Below are positions 1-9,010 of a DNA stretch of 64,000 bases, piece by piece (the first letter of the stretch is position 1; the number at the start of each line of letters is the position of its first letter). Origin of the DNA: Chroococcidiopsis thermalis PCC 7203 (GTDB lineage Bacteria > Cyanobacteriota > Cyanobacteriia > Cyanobacteriales > Chroococcidiopsidaceae); contig NC_019695.1 of the NCBI RefSeq assembly GCF_000317125.1, positions 186,001 through 250,000 on the forward strand, written 5' to 3'. The position numbers and the translations under genes were made by a program. Below the pieces are notes generated by a model, which worked only from the letters and a program-made list of their open reading frames with translations, was not told the origin of the DNA and did not search any database.

Positions 1-50
1 TAGCGACACCTTCTCGGTATACTTACAAAGTTCAAGAACGGGGCGATCGC

Positions 51-731
51 GTGCGTCCCAACCGCTTTCACTCCCGCTATGCAATTCTCAAATTGCTGCT
101 AGAAAAATTGCAGTATCTAGTTGAATCTGAGTTGCTCGTACCGGGAGAAAAGTTACTCGATTACGGTTGTGGTAACAAGCCTTACGAATCTTTATTTAAA
201 CAAAAATTCGCTCGCTACATTGGGGCTGACTTTCCAGGTAACGATCGCGCCGAAATTGCGGTTGGTTGCCAAGGACAGCTACCAATTGCCGATGCAAGTA
301 TTGATTGCGTCCTCTCTTCTCAGGTTTTGGAACATGTAGAACAGCCTCAAGTCTATTTGAAGGAAGCTTATCGAGTTCTCAAGCCAGGTAGCGCTTTGGT
401 GCTTTCAACTCACGGAATTTGGCGATATCACCCCGATCCTTGCGATTACTGGCGCTGGACGGCTGCTGGTTTGCAACGGGAAATCGTGCAAGCTGGGTTT
501 GAGATTGTATCGGTGCAAAGTGTGTTTGGGATGGCATCTGCTGGATTGCAACTTTGGCAAGATGCTACAGAAGAGAAAATACCGGGTCGTTTGCGCAAAT
601 TCTACATTTGGTTGCTTCAACGGGCGATCGCTTGGATTGAATCGCGCCATCCCGAACGGTTATCTAACGATGCAGCAGTGTATATTATCCTTGCCAAAAA
701 ATCTAGAGGAGAGGAAAAGGTTTTCTCTTAA
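51..731 (+). CDS. Class I SAM-dependent methyltransferase (start may lie outside the window)
   Basis: A Methyltransf_11-type protein with the SAM-binding loop LLDYGCGNKPYE near residue 40, and the later motif LSSQVLEHVEQP followed by EAYRVLKPGSALVLSTHG, as in the family. The substrate is not evident; the glycosyltransferases downstream suggest modification of a glycan or lipid precursor. The chosen start is a GTG directly after a HIP1 octamer with no clear ribosome binding site. The frame stays open back to position 3, so the true start may be off the left edge and the protein longer than 226 residues. Family assignment is firm; start and substrate are not. Confidence 0.75.
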   Translation: MRPNRFHSRYAILKLLLEKLQYLVESELLVPGEKLLDYGCGNKPYESLFKQKFARYIGADFPGNDRAEIAVGCQGQLPIADASIDCVLSSQVLEHVEQPQVYLKEAYRVLKPGSALVLSTHGIWRYHPDPCDYWRWTAAGLQREIVQAGFEIVSVQSVFGMASAGLQLWQDATEEKIPGRLRKFYIWLLQRAIAWIESRHPERLSNDAAVYIILAKKSRGEEKVFS

Positions 732-797
732 CTGTAGCTTTTCTAGTGAAGAATTTTACTGTATTATTTTCAGCAAAAAAAGGAGAAATTCAAATCT

Positions 798-1601
798 ATG
801 GTGGTTAGTCCAGTTGAAACTTTCTACAACAATTTTTCTCCAACTTTTATTCGGGACTACGTTTACGGTAACGAACGGATCGATCGCCAGCTAGAGTTTT
901 TTACAAAGGCAATTCATCCCGATACGGCAAGAATATTAGTTATTGGTTGTGGTTCGGGACAGGGGACTCATTTTATTGCTAAATGGATAGCAAAAAAAGC
1001 TCAAATTCTAGCAGTAGATATTAGTTCGGAAAATCTTCGTTTGGCTCGGAGTTTATTTAGTCATCCTCGCATTGAATATCGCCAAGTTAACGTGGTGACG
1101 GAAGCAATTGAAGGAAATTGGGATGCGATTGTTTTACCTGATGTTTACGAACATATTCCTCTAGCAGCAAGGGGAGATTTACATCGTAAATTCAACGCTT
1201 TGCTGAGTCCTCAAGGCAAAATTTTGTTTACGATTCCTAGTCCAGGAAAGCAAGCCGCACTCTACGCATCGGGAGAAGGTTTACAAGTCGTTGATGAAGT
1301 TGTCACGCTAGAAGATTTGGTCGAAGTCGGAAAAGCCGTTGAAGGAACGCTGACCTATTGGAGTACAATTTCTGTATGGAATACAAACGATTATATCCAC
1401 GCGGTTATCGAACGAGGAGCGGCAGAAATAGGGAGGATTGCTCAACAAGATTATTTACCAATTAAAGGGTTCAGTTCTCTGCGGCAAAATTTATCTTATC
1501 GTGGCTTAGTTGCCCTCACAAATCTACCTGGAATTGTTCGGGCTACAAGATGGTGGAAGCGCCAACGGGTACAAAAGTTAGTTGAGGGCGATCGCGCTTA
1601 G
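798..1601 (+). CDS. Class I SAM-dependent methyltransferase
   Basis: A 267-residue methyltransferase. The glycine-rich SAM loop reads LVIGCGSGQGTHF (about residues 47-59), followed by an acidic strand end (AVDISSENL) and a DVYEHIP motif. The C-terminal 90 residues are family-specific and I do not recognise a substrate. A good ribosome binding site (AGGAG at 781-785) supports the ATG. It lies 66 bases after another methyltransferase and 29 bases before a glycosyltransferase on the same strand, so co-transcription is likely. Context points to cell-envelope polysaccharide or glycolipid synthesis, which is inference only. Confidence 0.8.
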   Translation: MVVSPVETFYNNFSPTFIRDYVYGNERIDRQLEFFTKAIHPDTARILVIGCGSGQGTHFIAKWIAKKAQILAVDISSENLRLARSLFSHPRIEYRQVNVVTEAIEGNWDAIVLPDVYEHIPLAARGDLHRKFNALLSPQGKILFTIPSPGKQAALYASGEGLQVVDEVVTLEDLVEVGKAVEGTLTYWSTISVWNTNDYIHAVIERGAAEIGRIAQQDYLPIKGFSSLRQNLSYRGLVALTNLPGIVRATRWWKRQRVQKLVEGDRA

Positions 1602-1630
1602 ATAATAGAGTTGTTTCTACTTGGTTTTAG

Positions 1631-2863
1631 ATGAAAATAGCCTTTGTCGTGCAGGAATTTCCAGCTTTGTCTGAAACCTTTATCCTGAATCAAATTTCAG
1701 GTTTAATCGATCTAGGACATGAGGTAGATATTTATGCCGTTCAGCCGCGATCGCAAGATTCAAAAGTGCATCCAGATGTGGAAAAATATGACTTGCGATC
1801 GCGGACTTTTTATGCTGCTAAAATGCCCGATAATCGCTGGCAACAATGGCTGAAAGGATTGGGGTTAATCGCAACTAATTTTCACAAAGCACCTCAGGCG
1901 ATCGCGCGATTGCTCTATTCTGAATCTGTCAGAAAAGTTAGCCGACTCACGCTAATTTACGAGTTAACTCCTTGGCTAAAACGTAGTAGATCGTATGATA
2001 TCATTCACTGTCATTTTGGAATGAATGGTGTTAAAGCAGCTGTATTAAAAGAAATCGGGGCAATTCAAGGACGATTGATTACCGTATTTCACGGATTTGA
2101 TATCACTCTTTATCTTCAGCAAGTCGGCGATCGCGTTTACGATCGCTTGCTATCAACAGCAGATTTATTAATGCCAATTAGCAAGTTGTGGCAGCAAAAA
2201 CTCATGGAGTTAGGTGGCGACGAAAAGAAAATTGTCGTTCACCATATGGGAATTGATTGTCATCAATTTACCTTTCAACCACGTCAATACAGCGATCGCG
2301 TAGTGCGGGTAATTACTATTGCGCGTCTCGTCGAAAAAAAAGGCGTAGAATATGGAATTCGTGCTGTAGCAAAACTAGCAAAAGATTTTCCCCAAATAGA
2401 ATATCAAATAGTAGGAGACGGCTGTTTAAAAGAAGAGCTACAGAGTCTAATTCAAGAACTTAAAGTAACCAATAAAGTGAAACTATTAGGTTGGAAACAA
2501 CAGCAAGAAATTACCGAACTTCTCGCTCAAGCTCACATTTATATGGCTCCCAGCGTTACTAGTAGAAATGGCGATCGAGAAGGTATTCCAGTCTCTTTAA
2601 TGGAAGCAATGGCTTGTGGAATGCCAATTTTGAGTACCATGCATAGCGGCATTCCCGAACTCGTCGAACATGGTAGATCGGGATTTTTAGTCCCAGAGCG
2701 AGATGCGGATGCTTTAGCTGAAAAATTGAGTTATCTACTAGAAAATCCCGAAATTTGGCAAGAAATGGGGGTAGCAGGTCGAGCCTGTGTGGAACAATAC
2801 TACAATATCCATCGACTTAACGGACAACTCGTTGATGTCTATCAAAAACTATTAGGTGCTTGA
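1631..2863 (+). CDS. GT4-family glycosyltransferase (colanic-acid WcaL-like)
   Basis: A 410-residue retaining glycosyltransferase of the GT-B fold. It opens with KIAFVVQEFPALSETFI, typical of the colanic/exopolysaccharide transferases. The C-terminal nucleotide-sugar half carries the GT4 E-x7-E signature EGIPVSLME (residues 317-325) followed by AMACGMPI. These enzymes transfer a sugar from a nucleotide donor to a growing polysaccharide or lipid acceptor at the cytoplasmic face of the membrane. Donor and acceptor cannot be read from the sequence. It follows the two methyltransferases with short gaps on the same strand. Confidence 0.85.
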   Translation: MKIAFVVQEFPALSETFILNQISGLIDLGHEVDIYAVQPRSQDSKVHPDVEKYDLRSRTFYAAKMPDNRWQQWLKGLGLIATNFHKAPQAIARLLYSESVRKVSRLTLIYELTPWLKRSRSYDIIHCHFGMNGVKAAVLKEIGAIQGRLITVFHGFDITLYLQQVGDRVYDRLLSTADLLMPISKLWQQKLMELGGDEKKIVVHHMGIDCHQFTFQPRQYSDRVVRVITIARLVEKKGVEYGIRAVAKLAKDFPQIEYQIVGDGCLKEELQSLIQELKVTNKVKLLGWKQQQEITELLAQAHIYMAPSVTSRNGDREGIPVSLMEAMACGMPILSTMHSGIPELVEHGRSGFLVPERDADALAEKLSYLLENPEIWQEMGVAGRACVEQYYNIHRLNGQLVDVYQKLLGA

Positions 2864-3025
2864 GGACATAATATTTAGCTTTGAAGCAAGAGTAGCGAGA
2901 AAAACTTCTGAATCGCGATTAGATATAATTCACCCAGGAAGAAGCAGAGAAATAGCATGGCGGCGCTGACAATGATTGTCTAGGTTTTATCGGAACAAAG
3001 TAATAAAATACACCCAAAAAGATTT

Positions 3026-4300
3026 ATGGCACTCGGACAACAAAGCTTTCTATTACCAGTTCCTACAGGCTCTCTACTCATACCTGAAACTGCGCCAGCC
3101 GCTACCTCAGATAGAGACTTTCAGACAAATAGAGGACAAAAAAGCTATTCGGTACGCTTTTCTCTGATAATACCAACATATAACGAAGGAAAAAACATTC
3201 GCGCGATCGTCAGCATTCTCACGAATTTGCTCGATCCAGTTTTGCCAGAAGATTATGAATTAATCGTCGTTGACGATGATAGCCCGGATCGGACGTGGGA
3301 AATTGCTCAGCGCTTAATGGTAGAGTACCCCCAATTGCGGGTGATGCGACGGACTACGGAAAAGGGACTTTCAACAGCTGTAGTGCGCGGTTGGCAAGCA
3401 GCCAATGGAGAGATTTTAGGCGTAATTGATGGTGACCTACAACACCCACCGCAAGTTTTATTGAAACTCTTAGCTGCAATGAATGACGGTGCAGATTTAG
3501 CTGTAGCTAGTCGCCACATTGAAGGTGGGGGAGTGAGTAGCTGGAGTGCGGTACGTCGCTTTTTGTCAAGAGGCGCACAACTATTAGGTTTGGTAATCTT
3601 ACCGCAAGTCGTGGGGCGCGTGTCTGACCCCATGAGCGGTTATTTTATGGTACAGCGACAAGCGATCGCCGGAGCAGCTCTCAGTCCTGTGGGCTACAAA
3701 ATTTTGATTGAAGTTTTGGGACGGGGAGACATTAAAGAAATTGCCGAAGTTGGTTACGTTTTTCAAGAACGGCGCGAAGGCGAAAGCAAAGTTACGTGGA
3801 AGCAGTATGTAGACTACATCAAGCACTTGATCGGACTGCGAGTTTCGCGAGGACGGATCGGTAGAATCCGACAAAAAATTAATTTCCCGATTGGCAGATT
3901 TATCCGCTTCGGTGCGGTTGGTTTTAGCGGGGTATTTGTCGATATGGCAGTTTTATATCTCCTCCACGATCAGAGTGGATTGGGGTGGGGGTTGACGCGG
4001 AGTAAAGCGATCGCCGCAGAAGCTGCTATTATCAATAACTTTTTCTGGAACGATGCTTGGACGTTCAGCGATATGTCCCGACAGCAACGCGGTTGGCGCA
4101 AGCGGATCAAGCGGTTGTTGAAATTTAATATCGTCTGCTTGATGGGTTTAGTATTGAATATCCTGCTGCTGAATGTCCTCTACAACACTTTGCACGTTCA
4201 CTATCAAGTCGCCAATCTTCTCGCGATCGCGATCGTCACGTTCTGGAACTTCTGGATCAACCTCAAACTTAGCTGGCGCGTCACAGAAAGTGATAACTAG
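3026..4300 (+). CDS. GT2 polyprenol-phosphate sugar transferase fused to a GtrA-like membrane domain
   Basis: Residues about 45-275 form a GT2 domain of the dolichol-phosphate-mannose-synthase type: SLIIPTYNEGKNI, then VVDDDSPDRT (metal/nucleotide binding, about residue 81) and DGDLQHPP (about residue 134). Residues about 290-420 form a four-helix GtrA domain (FIRFGAVGFSGVFVDMAVLYLL through the final helix with NFWINLKLSW). Enzymes of this layout charge undecaprenyl phosphate with a sugar and help move it across the membrane for surface glycosylation. The first 45 residues are variable and proline-rich; no convincing ribosome binding site precedes the ATG. Confidence 0.85.
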   Translation: MALGQQSFLLPVPTGSLLIPETAPAATSDRDFQTNRGQKSYSVRFSLIIPTYNEGKNIRAIVSILTNLLDPVLPEDYELIVVDDDSPDRTWEIAQRLMVEYPQLRVMRRTTEKGLSTAVVRGWQAANGEILGVIDGDLQHPPQVLLKLLAAMNDGADLAVASRHIEGGGVSSWSAVRRFLSRGAQLLGLVILPQVVGRVSDPMSGYFMVQRQAIAGAALSPVGYKILIEVLGRGDIKEIAEVGYVFQERREGESKVTWKQYVDYIKHLIGLRVSRGRIGRIRQKINFPIGRFIRFGAVGFSGVFVDMAVLYLLHDQSGLGWGLTRSKAIAAEAAIINNFFWNDAWTFSDMSRQQRGWRKRIKRLLKFNIVCLMGLVLNILLLNVLYNTLHVHYQVANLLAIAIVTFWNFWINLKLSWRVTESDN

Positions 4301-4313
4301 AGGCTAGAGGCTA

Positions 4314-4500
<187 letters not shown>

Positions 4501-4505
4501 TTGCC

Positions 4506-5684
4506 ATGTCTCGCCCAATTTACTTAGATTGCCACTCGACTACGCCGCTAGATGAAAGAGTTTTGCAGGCGATGTTGCCATATTTTCGGGAGCATTTTGG
4601 TAATCCGTCGAGTAACAGCCACGCTTACGGCTGGGAAGCAGAGGCGGCGGTGAGACAAGCAAGGGAAATCTTGGCAGAGGCGATCGCGGCTACGCCAGAA
4701 GAAATTGTCTTTACGAGTGGAGCGACGGAAGCAAATAATTTAGCCATTAAAGGGGTGGCTGAGGCTTATTTTCAGAAAGGACGGCACATTATTACGCTAG
4801 CAACAGAGCATAATGCTGTTATCGACCCTAGCGAATATTTGCGATCGCTCGGTTTTGAGGTGACGTTTTTACCCGTGCAAATAGATGGGTTGATCGATCT
4901 AGAGAAATTAGAACAGGCTTTTCGTCCCGATACGATTTTAATCTCGGTGATGGCAGCAAACAATGAAATTGGTGTATTGCAACCGTTGGCAGAGATTGGG
5001 AAAATGTGTCGCGATCGCCAAGTTTTATTTCATACTGATGCGGCACAGGCGATCGGCAAAATTCCCCTCGACGTGCAGGCGATGCAGATCGATTTAATGT
5101 CGCTGACGGCGCACAAAGTTTATGGACCAAAAGGTATTGGTGCTTTGTACGTGCGACGGCGCAATCCTAGAGTCCAACTAGCACCACAGCTACACGGCGG
5201 CGGACAAGAACGGGGAATGCGTTCTGGGACTTTGTATACGCCGCAGATTGTTGGTTTTGGTCAAGCAGTCGCGATCGCTTTGGCAGAACGGGAGACAGAG
5301 GCAAAGCGCCAAATGCAACTACGCGATCGGCTGTGGCAAAAGTTAAGCCAATTAGACGGGGTGTATTTAAACGGACATCCCAGCCAAAGGTTGCCTGGTA
5401 ATTTAAACATTAGCGTCGAAGGAGTCGACGGCACTGCCCTACACTTGGGGTTACAGCCTGTTGTAGCGGTGTCTTCTGGCGCGGCTTGTTCTTCTACCAA
5501 AACAGCCCCGTCTCACGTTTTACTCGCCTTGGGGCGCTCGGAACAGCTAGCTTATGCCTCAATTCGATTTGGGATTGGGCGGTTTAATACGATAGAGGAG
5601 ATCGATCGCGTAGCAGAACATGTTGTGGCGACAATCTCTAGCCTGCGGCGACAAAAGCAGTTATCAGCGATCGGCGATCGGTGA
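4506..5684 (+). CDS. Cysteine desulfurase, NifS/IscS family
   Basis: PLP enzyme of 392 residues that takes sulfur from L-cysteine as a persulfide for Fe-S cluster and thiocofactor assembly. The PLP lysine is K204 in SLTAHKVYGPKG. The catalytic cysteine is C328 in SSGAACSSTKTAPS, inside the short loop typical of group I enzymes (NifS/IscS) rather than SufS. The start YLDCHSTTPLD is the usual NifS N-terminus. No isc, suf or nif partners are adjacent, so which cluster pathway it serves cannot be said. The last residues (LSAIGDR) are encoded by a CAGTTATCAGCGATCGG-type repeat, so the natural C-terminus has been rewritten by repeat sequence. Confidence 0.9.
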   Translation: MSRPIYLDCHSTTPLDERVLQAMLPYFREHFGNPSSNSHAYGWEAEAAVRQAREILAEAIAATPEEIVFTSGATEANNLAIKGVAEAYFQKGRHIITLATEHNAVIDPSEYLRSLGFEVTFLPVQIDGLIDLEKLEQAFRPDTILISVMAANNEIGVLQPLAEIGKMCRDRQVLFHTDAAQAIGKIPLDVQAMQIDLMSLTAHKVYGPKGIGALYVRRRNPRVQLAPQLHGGGQERGMRSGTLYTPQIVGFGQAVAIALAERETEAKRQMQLRDRLWQKLSQLDGVYLNGHPSQRLPGNLNISVEGVDGTALHLGLQPVVAVSSGAACSSTKTAPSHVLLALGRSEQLAYASIRFGIGRFNTIEEIDRVAEHVVATISSLRRQKQLSAIGDR

Positions 5685-5755
5685 ACAGTTAACAGTTATT
5701 GGTAAAGATGAATAGGAAAAAAAGACAAGCCACGGGCGATAATTGACTTCAAACT

Positions 5756-5800
5756 GTGGTGTGTTTGAACGTGGTGTGTTTGAACGTGGTGTGTTTGAAC
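5756..5800. repeat. Three perfect tandem copies of GTGGTGTGTTTGAAC
   Basis: Three identical 15-bp units end one base before the methyltransferase ATG and occupy the place where a ribosome binding site and the 3' end of the leader would be. The third unit contributes an in-frame TGA at 5796-5798, which forces translation to begin at 5802 or later. It may be an operator or a slippage-prone expression switch; only the repeat itself is directly seen. Confidence 0.95.
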
Positions 5801-5801
5801 A

Positions 5802-7106
5802 ATGGAAATGGATAGCGGACGACCTATCGGTGTAGATTTGTTTGCAGGTGTTGGTGGGATGACGCTTGGTTTTGAACAAGCAGGTTTTGATGTCCTGGCA
5901 GCTGTGGAAATCGATCCGATCCATTGTGCAACCCATCAGTTTAATTTTCCGTTTTGCAAGGTTTTATGTCAGAGTGTCACCGAGACTACAAGTACGGAAG
6001 TTAGAAGTTGTTCGGCAATAGGCGATCGCGATATTGATGTCGTCTTTGGCGGTTCACCCTGTCAGGGATTTTCGTTAATCGGCAAACGCGCTTTGGACGA
6101 TCCGCGTAATGCATTGGTACATCACTTTTTGCGATTGGTACTAGAGCTAAAACCAAAATATTTCGTATTTGAAAACGTGCCAGGATTAACTATTGGCAAT
6201 CATCGCCAATTTCTCTCAGAATTAATTGCAGCTTTTGGCGCTGGTGGATACGAAGTTAAAACAGATTATCGAGTTTTAAATGCGGCAAACTATGGTGTAC
6301 CTCAAGATCGAGCCAGATTATTTCTGCTTGGCTGTCGTTACGGTTTACCTCTGCCTGAATATCCTCAACCGATAACGAAACCCTCGCTCTCTCGCAAGTC
6401 AAAATATATTTTAAATTTACCTCATTTAAAACCAACTCCCACAATTTGGGATGCCCTGTGCGACCTTCCAGTAGTAGAAATGTATCCGGAATTATTTCAG
6501 CAAGATTGGACGATCGTTGAGTACGGTAAACCCAGTTATTATAGTAGTAAAATGCGTAGTATTTTTGCTAACAATGATAACTATGCTGGCGATCGCCACT
6601 TCGATCTGCGCTTATTAACTTCTAGTTTGAGAACTCGACACGGTGACAATTCTATTGCTAGATTTGCTACTACCAATTGGGGGGAAGTAGAGCCAATCAG
6701 TCACTTTTATAAACTTGCACCTGAAGGTATTTGCAATACTTTAAGAGCTGGGACGGCGAGTAATTTGGGTGCTTTTACGTCACCCCGCCCGATTCATCCC
6801 TACAAGCCCAGATGTATTACTGTTAGAGAAGCTGCCCGATTGCATTCCTATCCCGACTGGTTTCGATTTCATCAGACGAAATGGCATGGTTTTCGCCAAG
6901 TGGGAAATTCTGTTCCACCGCTTTTAGCTCAAGCAATTGCTAGAGAAATTCTCCGCGTTTTAGGAATAGTTCCAGTTAAACCAAAAGAAACACAACAACT
7001 GGGATGCGATCGCCTACTGCAACTCAATATGACTCAAGCAGCGCGAATTTACGGTGTAGCGGCAAATGCGATCGCGCCAAGGTTAAGACAGAAGCGAAGA
7101 GAATGA
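5802..7106 (+). CDS. C5-cytosine DNA methyltransferase, solitary
   Basis: All core motifs of the family are present in order: I DLFAGVGGMTLGF (residues 12-24), IV GGSPCQGFS with catalytic C87, VI FVFENVPG (about 122-128), VIII QDRARLFLLG, and X RQVGNSVPP. The target-recognition region lies between VIII and IX. It transfers a methyl group from SAM to C5 of cytosine in a specific duplex site. No restriction endonuclease or Vsr gene adjoins it, so it looks like a solitary methylase. Cyanobacteria are known to carry solitary CGATCG methylases (DmtC of Anabaena), and CGATCG is the core of HIP1; that specificity is only a guess here. The in-frame stop at 5796 fixes the earliest start. Confidence 0.9.
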   Translation: MEMDSGRPIGVDLFAGVGGMTLGFEQAGFDVLAAVEIDPIHCATHQFNFPFCKVLCQSVTETTSTEVRSCSAIGDRDIDVVFGGSPCQGFSLIGKRALDDPRNALVHHFLRLVLELKPKYFVFENVPGLTIGNHRQFLSELIAAFGAGGYEVKTDYRVLNAANYGVPQDRARLFLLGCRYGLPLPEYPQPITKPSLSRKSKYILNLPHLKPTPTIWDALCDLPVVEMYPELFQQDWTIVEYGKPSYYSSKMRSIFANNDNYAGDRHFDLRLLTSSLRTRHGDNSIARFATTNWGEVEPISHFYKLAPEGICNTLRAGTASNLGAFTSPRPIHPYKPRCITVREAARLHSYPDWFRFHQTKWHGFRQVGNSVPPLLAQAIAREILRVLGIVPVKPKETQQLGCDRLLQLNMTQAARIYGVAANAIAPRLRQKRRE

Positions 7107-7268
7107 GTGTTGTTTTCGGTATTGTTGACTGGAATTGGTAGGCTATTTGTTTCGCGCTAGCCAAGAGTTATGCGCGATCGCGCCAGTCAAAAACTTTAAA
7201 TTAAAAAAACTTTAAATATTGTCTCGGAATTCTGATAAAACTTAAAACAGAGGTGACTGAGAGCATAC

Positions 7269-7982
7269 GTGATGGTGGCAGCAGCAGACTACCGCGAGAT
7301 TGACATTGCCCCATTAATCGACCATACCTTGCTGATCCCGACGGCAACGCCCGCCCAGGTGGAACAGTGGTGTATGGAAGCAGACAGATTTGGATTTGCC
7401 GCAGTATGTATCAATCCCGTCTACGTGCGGCAAGCAGCAGAACTACTCCACGGCAAAAAACCGAAAGTCTGTACGGTGATTGGCTTTCCTACCGGAGCCA
7501 CGACAGCAGCCGTGAAGTTATACGAAGCGCAAGAAGCAGCCGACAGCGGGGCAACTGAATTAGATGTCGTCATCAATTTGGGCTGGCTTAAAGCTGAGAA
7601 AACAGAAGCACTGCACCGAGAAATAGCCGAAATTTGCGAAGAAACGGGGCAAACAGTCAAAGTTATTTTAGAAACCACCCTTCTGACAGAGGCAGAAAAA
7701 CGACTTGCCGCAGATATATGTATGGATGCGGGAGCAGCGTTTCTCAAAACAAGTACGGGATGGAATGGGGGTGCAACAGTGGCGGATGTGCGCTTGCTCA
7801 AAGAAATTGCTAAGGAACGAGTCGGTATTAAGGCATCGGGAGGAATTCGCACTATAGACCAGGCAATAGAGCTAATATTGGCAGGGGCGACGCGATTGGG
7901 TACATCTCGCAGCGTCGATCTACTCCGCCAGCGCGATAACCTGGAAAAAGGCAGTTATCAGCGAACAGTTATCAGTGACTAG
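7269..7982 (+). CDS. deoC: Deoxyribose-phosphate aldolase
   Basis: Class I aldolase splitting 2-deoxyribose-5-phosphate into glyceraldehyde-3-phosphate and acetaldehyde, for nucleoside salvage. Schiff-base lysine K160 is in FLKTSTGW; the second catalytic lysine K188 is in GIKASGGIR, with D100 in ELDVVINLG. The start can be GTG 7269 or the adjacent ATG 7272. The conserved fold ends near residue 220; the last dozen residues ([11 protein letters not shown]) are read from a CAGTTATCAGTGACTAGTGAC-like intergenic repeat and are probably not functional. It lies alone between the DNA methylase and recO. Confidence 0.93.
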   Translation: MMVAAADYREIDIAPLIDHTLLIPTATPAQVEQWCMEADRFGFAAVCINPVYVRQAAELLHGKKPKVCTVIGFPTGATTAAVKLYEAQEAADSGATELDVVINLGWLKAEKTEALHREIAEICEETGQTVKVILETTLLTEAEKRLAADICMDAGAAFLKTSTGWNGGATVADVRLLKEIAKERVGIKASGGIRTIDQAIELILAGATRLGTSRSVDLLRQRDNLEKGSYQRTVISD

Positions 7983-8050
7983 TGACTGGTGGCTAGTGAA
8001 TAGAATTGCTCCCTTGTCTCTTTATCTCCTAACACCTAACTCTTTCCTAG

Positions 8051-9010
8051 ATGAGTCGTACCTACAAAGCCACCGGAATTAATTTAAAGAGTATGCCTTT
8101 GGGCGAGGCGGATCGGTTGCTGACGATTTTGACTCAGGAGTTTGGTTTGATCCGAGCTGTTGCGCCTGGGGTGAGAAAGCAAAATTCCAAGATTGGTGGT
8201 AGAAGCGGGTTGTTTGTCGTCAACGAACTGTTGATTGCTCAGGGGCGATCGCTCGATAAAATTACTCAAGCTGAAACCCTAGAGTCATACCCTGCTCTGA
8301 GTCAAGATTTAGGTAAGCTTGCAGCTAGCCAGTATTTGGCAGAAATGGCAATGTGTCAAGCTTTGAGCGAACAACCCCAAACTGAATTATTTTTCTTGCT
8401 CAACGAGCATCTCAAACGCCTAGAGCAATTGCCTAAATCTGCGGGATCTTCGACTTTAGCTCACTTATGCCATGCAGCGTTTCACCTGTTGGCTTTGGCA
8501 GGGATTGCGCCTCAAGTTCAAGCTTGTTCTTTAACGGCAAATTCCCTGACTCCAGATTTTTCTACTCCTAACTGGCAAGTAGGATTTAGTACCTCAGCAG
8601 GGGGAACGGTAAATTTGTCTGCTTGGGAAAATGCCACGGCTATAGGCAAAAACAGCGATCGCAACAAATCTGTAAAATCTGATGATGTTACTAATACCAA
8701 TATTTTGCCACCCACGGGCAGAGTGGCAGAGGCGATGGGTACGGGTTATCGGGCGATCGCCCACAAACAAGAGAAACTCGTACTCGATCGGCGGATAAAT
8801 GCCGCAGAACTAGCTTTATTGCAACAACTGTCTCAGGCTAATTTACCTGCGATCGCCGTTCTGGATCGCCATAACTGGCTGTCAATCGAACGCATTTTGC
8901 GTCAGTACGTACAGTATCACTTCGGTCGCCCCATTCGGTCAGCTGCCCTGATCGATAGTTATTTTGCTTCCCTGCCGAGTCCTTTAACAGAAGATCATGC
9001 AACCGTCTGA
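8051..9010 (+). CDS. recO: DNA repair protein RecO
   Basis: RecO helps RecF/RecR load RecA on single-stranded gaps and anneals SSB-coated strands. The N-terminal OB-fold is recognisable ([24 protein letters not shown], then [16 protein letters not shown]). A helical domain follows, and the C-terminal part ([13 protein letters not shown]...[19 protein letters not shown]) matches cyanobacterial RecO. At 319 residues it is longer than the E. coli protein, mainly through a polar insertion around residues 165-225. The 3' end overlaps the next gene by 14 bases, which suggests translational coupling. Confidence 0.9.
   Translation: MSRTYKATGINLKSMPLGEADRLLTILTQEFGLIRAVAPGVRKQNSKIGGRSGLFVVNELLIAQGRSLDKITQAETLESYPALSQDLGKLAASQYLAEMAMCQALSEQPQTELFFLLNEHLKRLEQLPKSAGSSTLAHLCHAAFHLLALAGIAPQVQACSLTANSLTPDFSTPNWQVGFSTSAGGTVNLSAWENATAIGKNSDRNKSVKSDDVTNTNILPPTGRVAEAMGTGYRAIAHKQEKLVLDRRINAAELALLQQLSQANLPAIAVLDRHNWLSIERILRQYVQYHFGRPIRSAALIDSYFASLPSPLTEDHATV

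Noticed and set aside
5802-7106. Restriction-modification system
   Set aside because: No endonuclease, Vsr or controller gene on either side; flanks are cysteine desulfurase and deoC.
7124-7190. Inverted pair TTGACTGG/CCAGTCAA after the DNA methylase gene
   Set aside because: Only 8 bp with a loop of over 50 bases; too weak to call a terminator.
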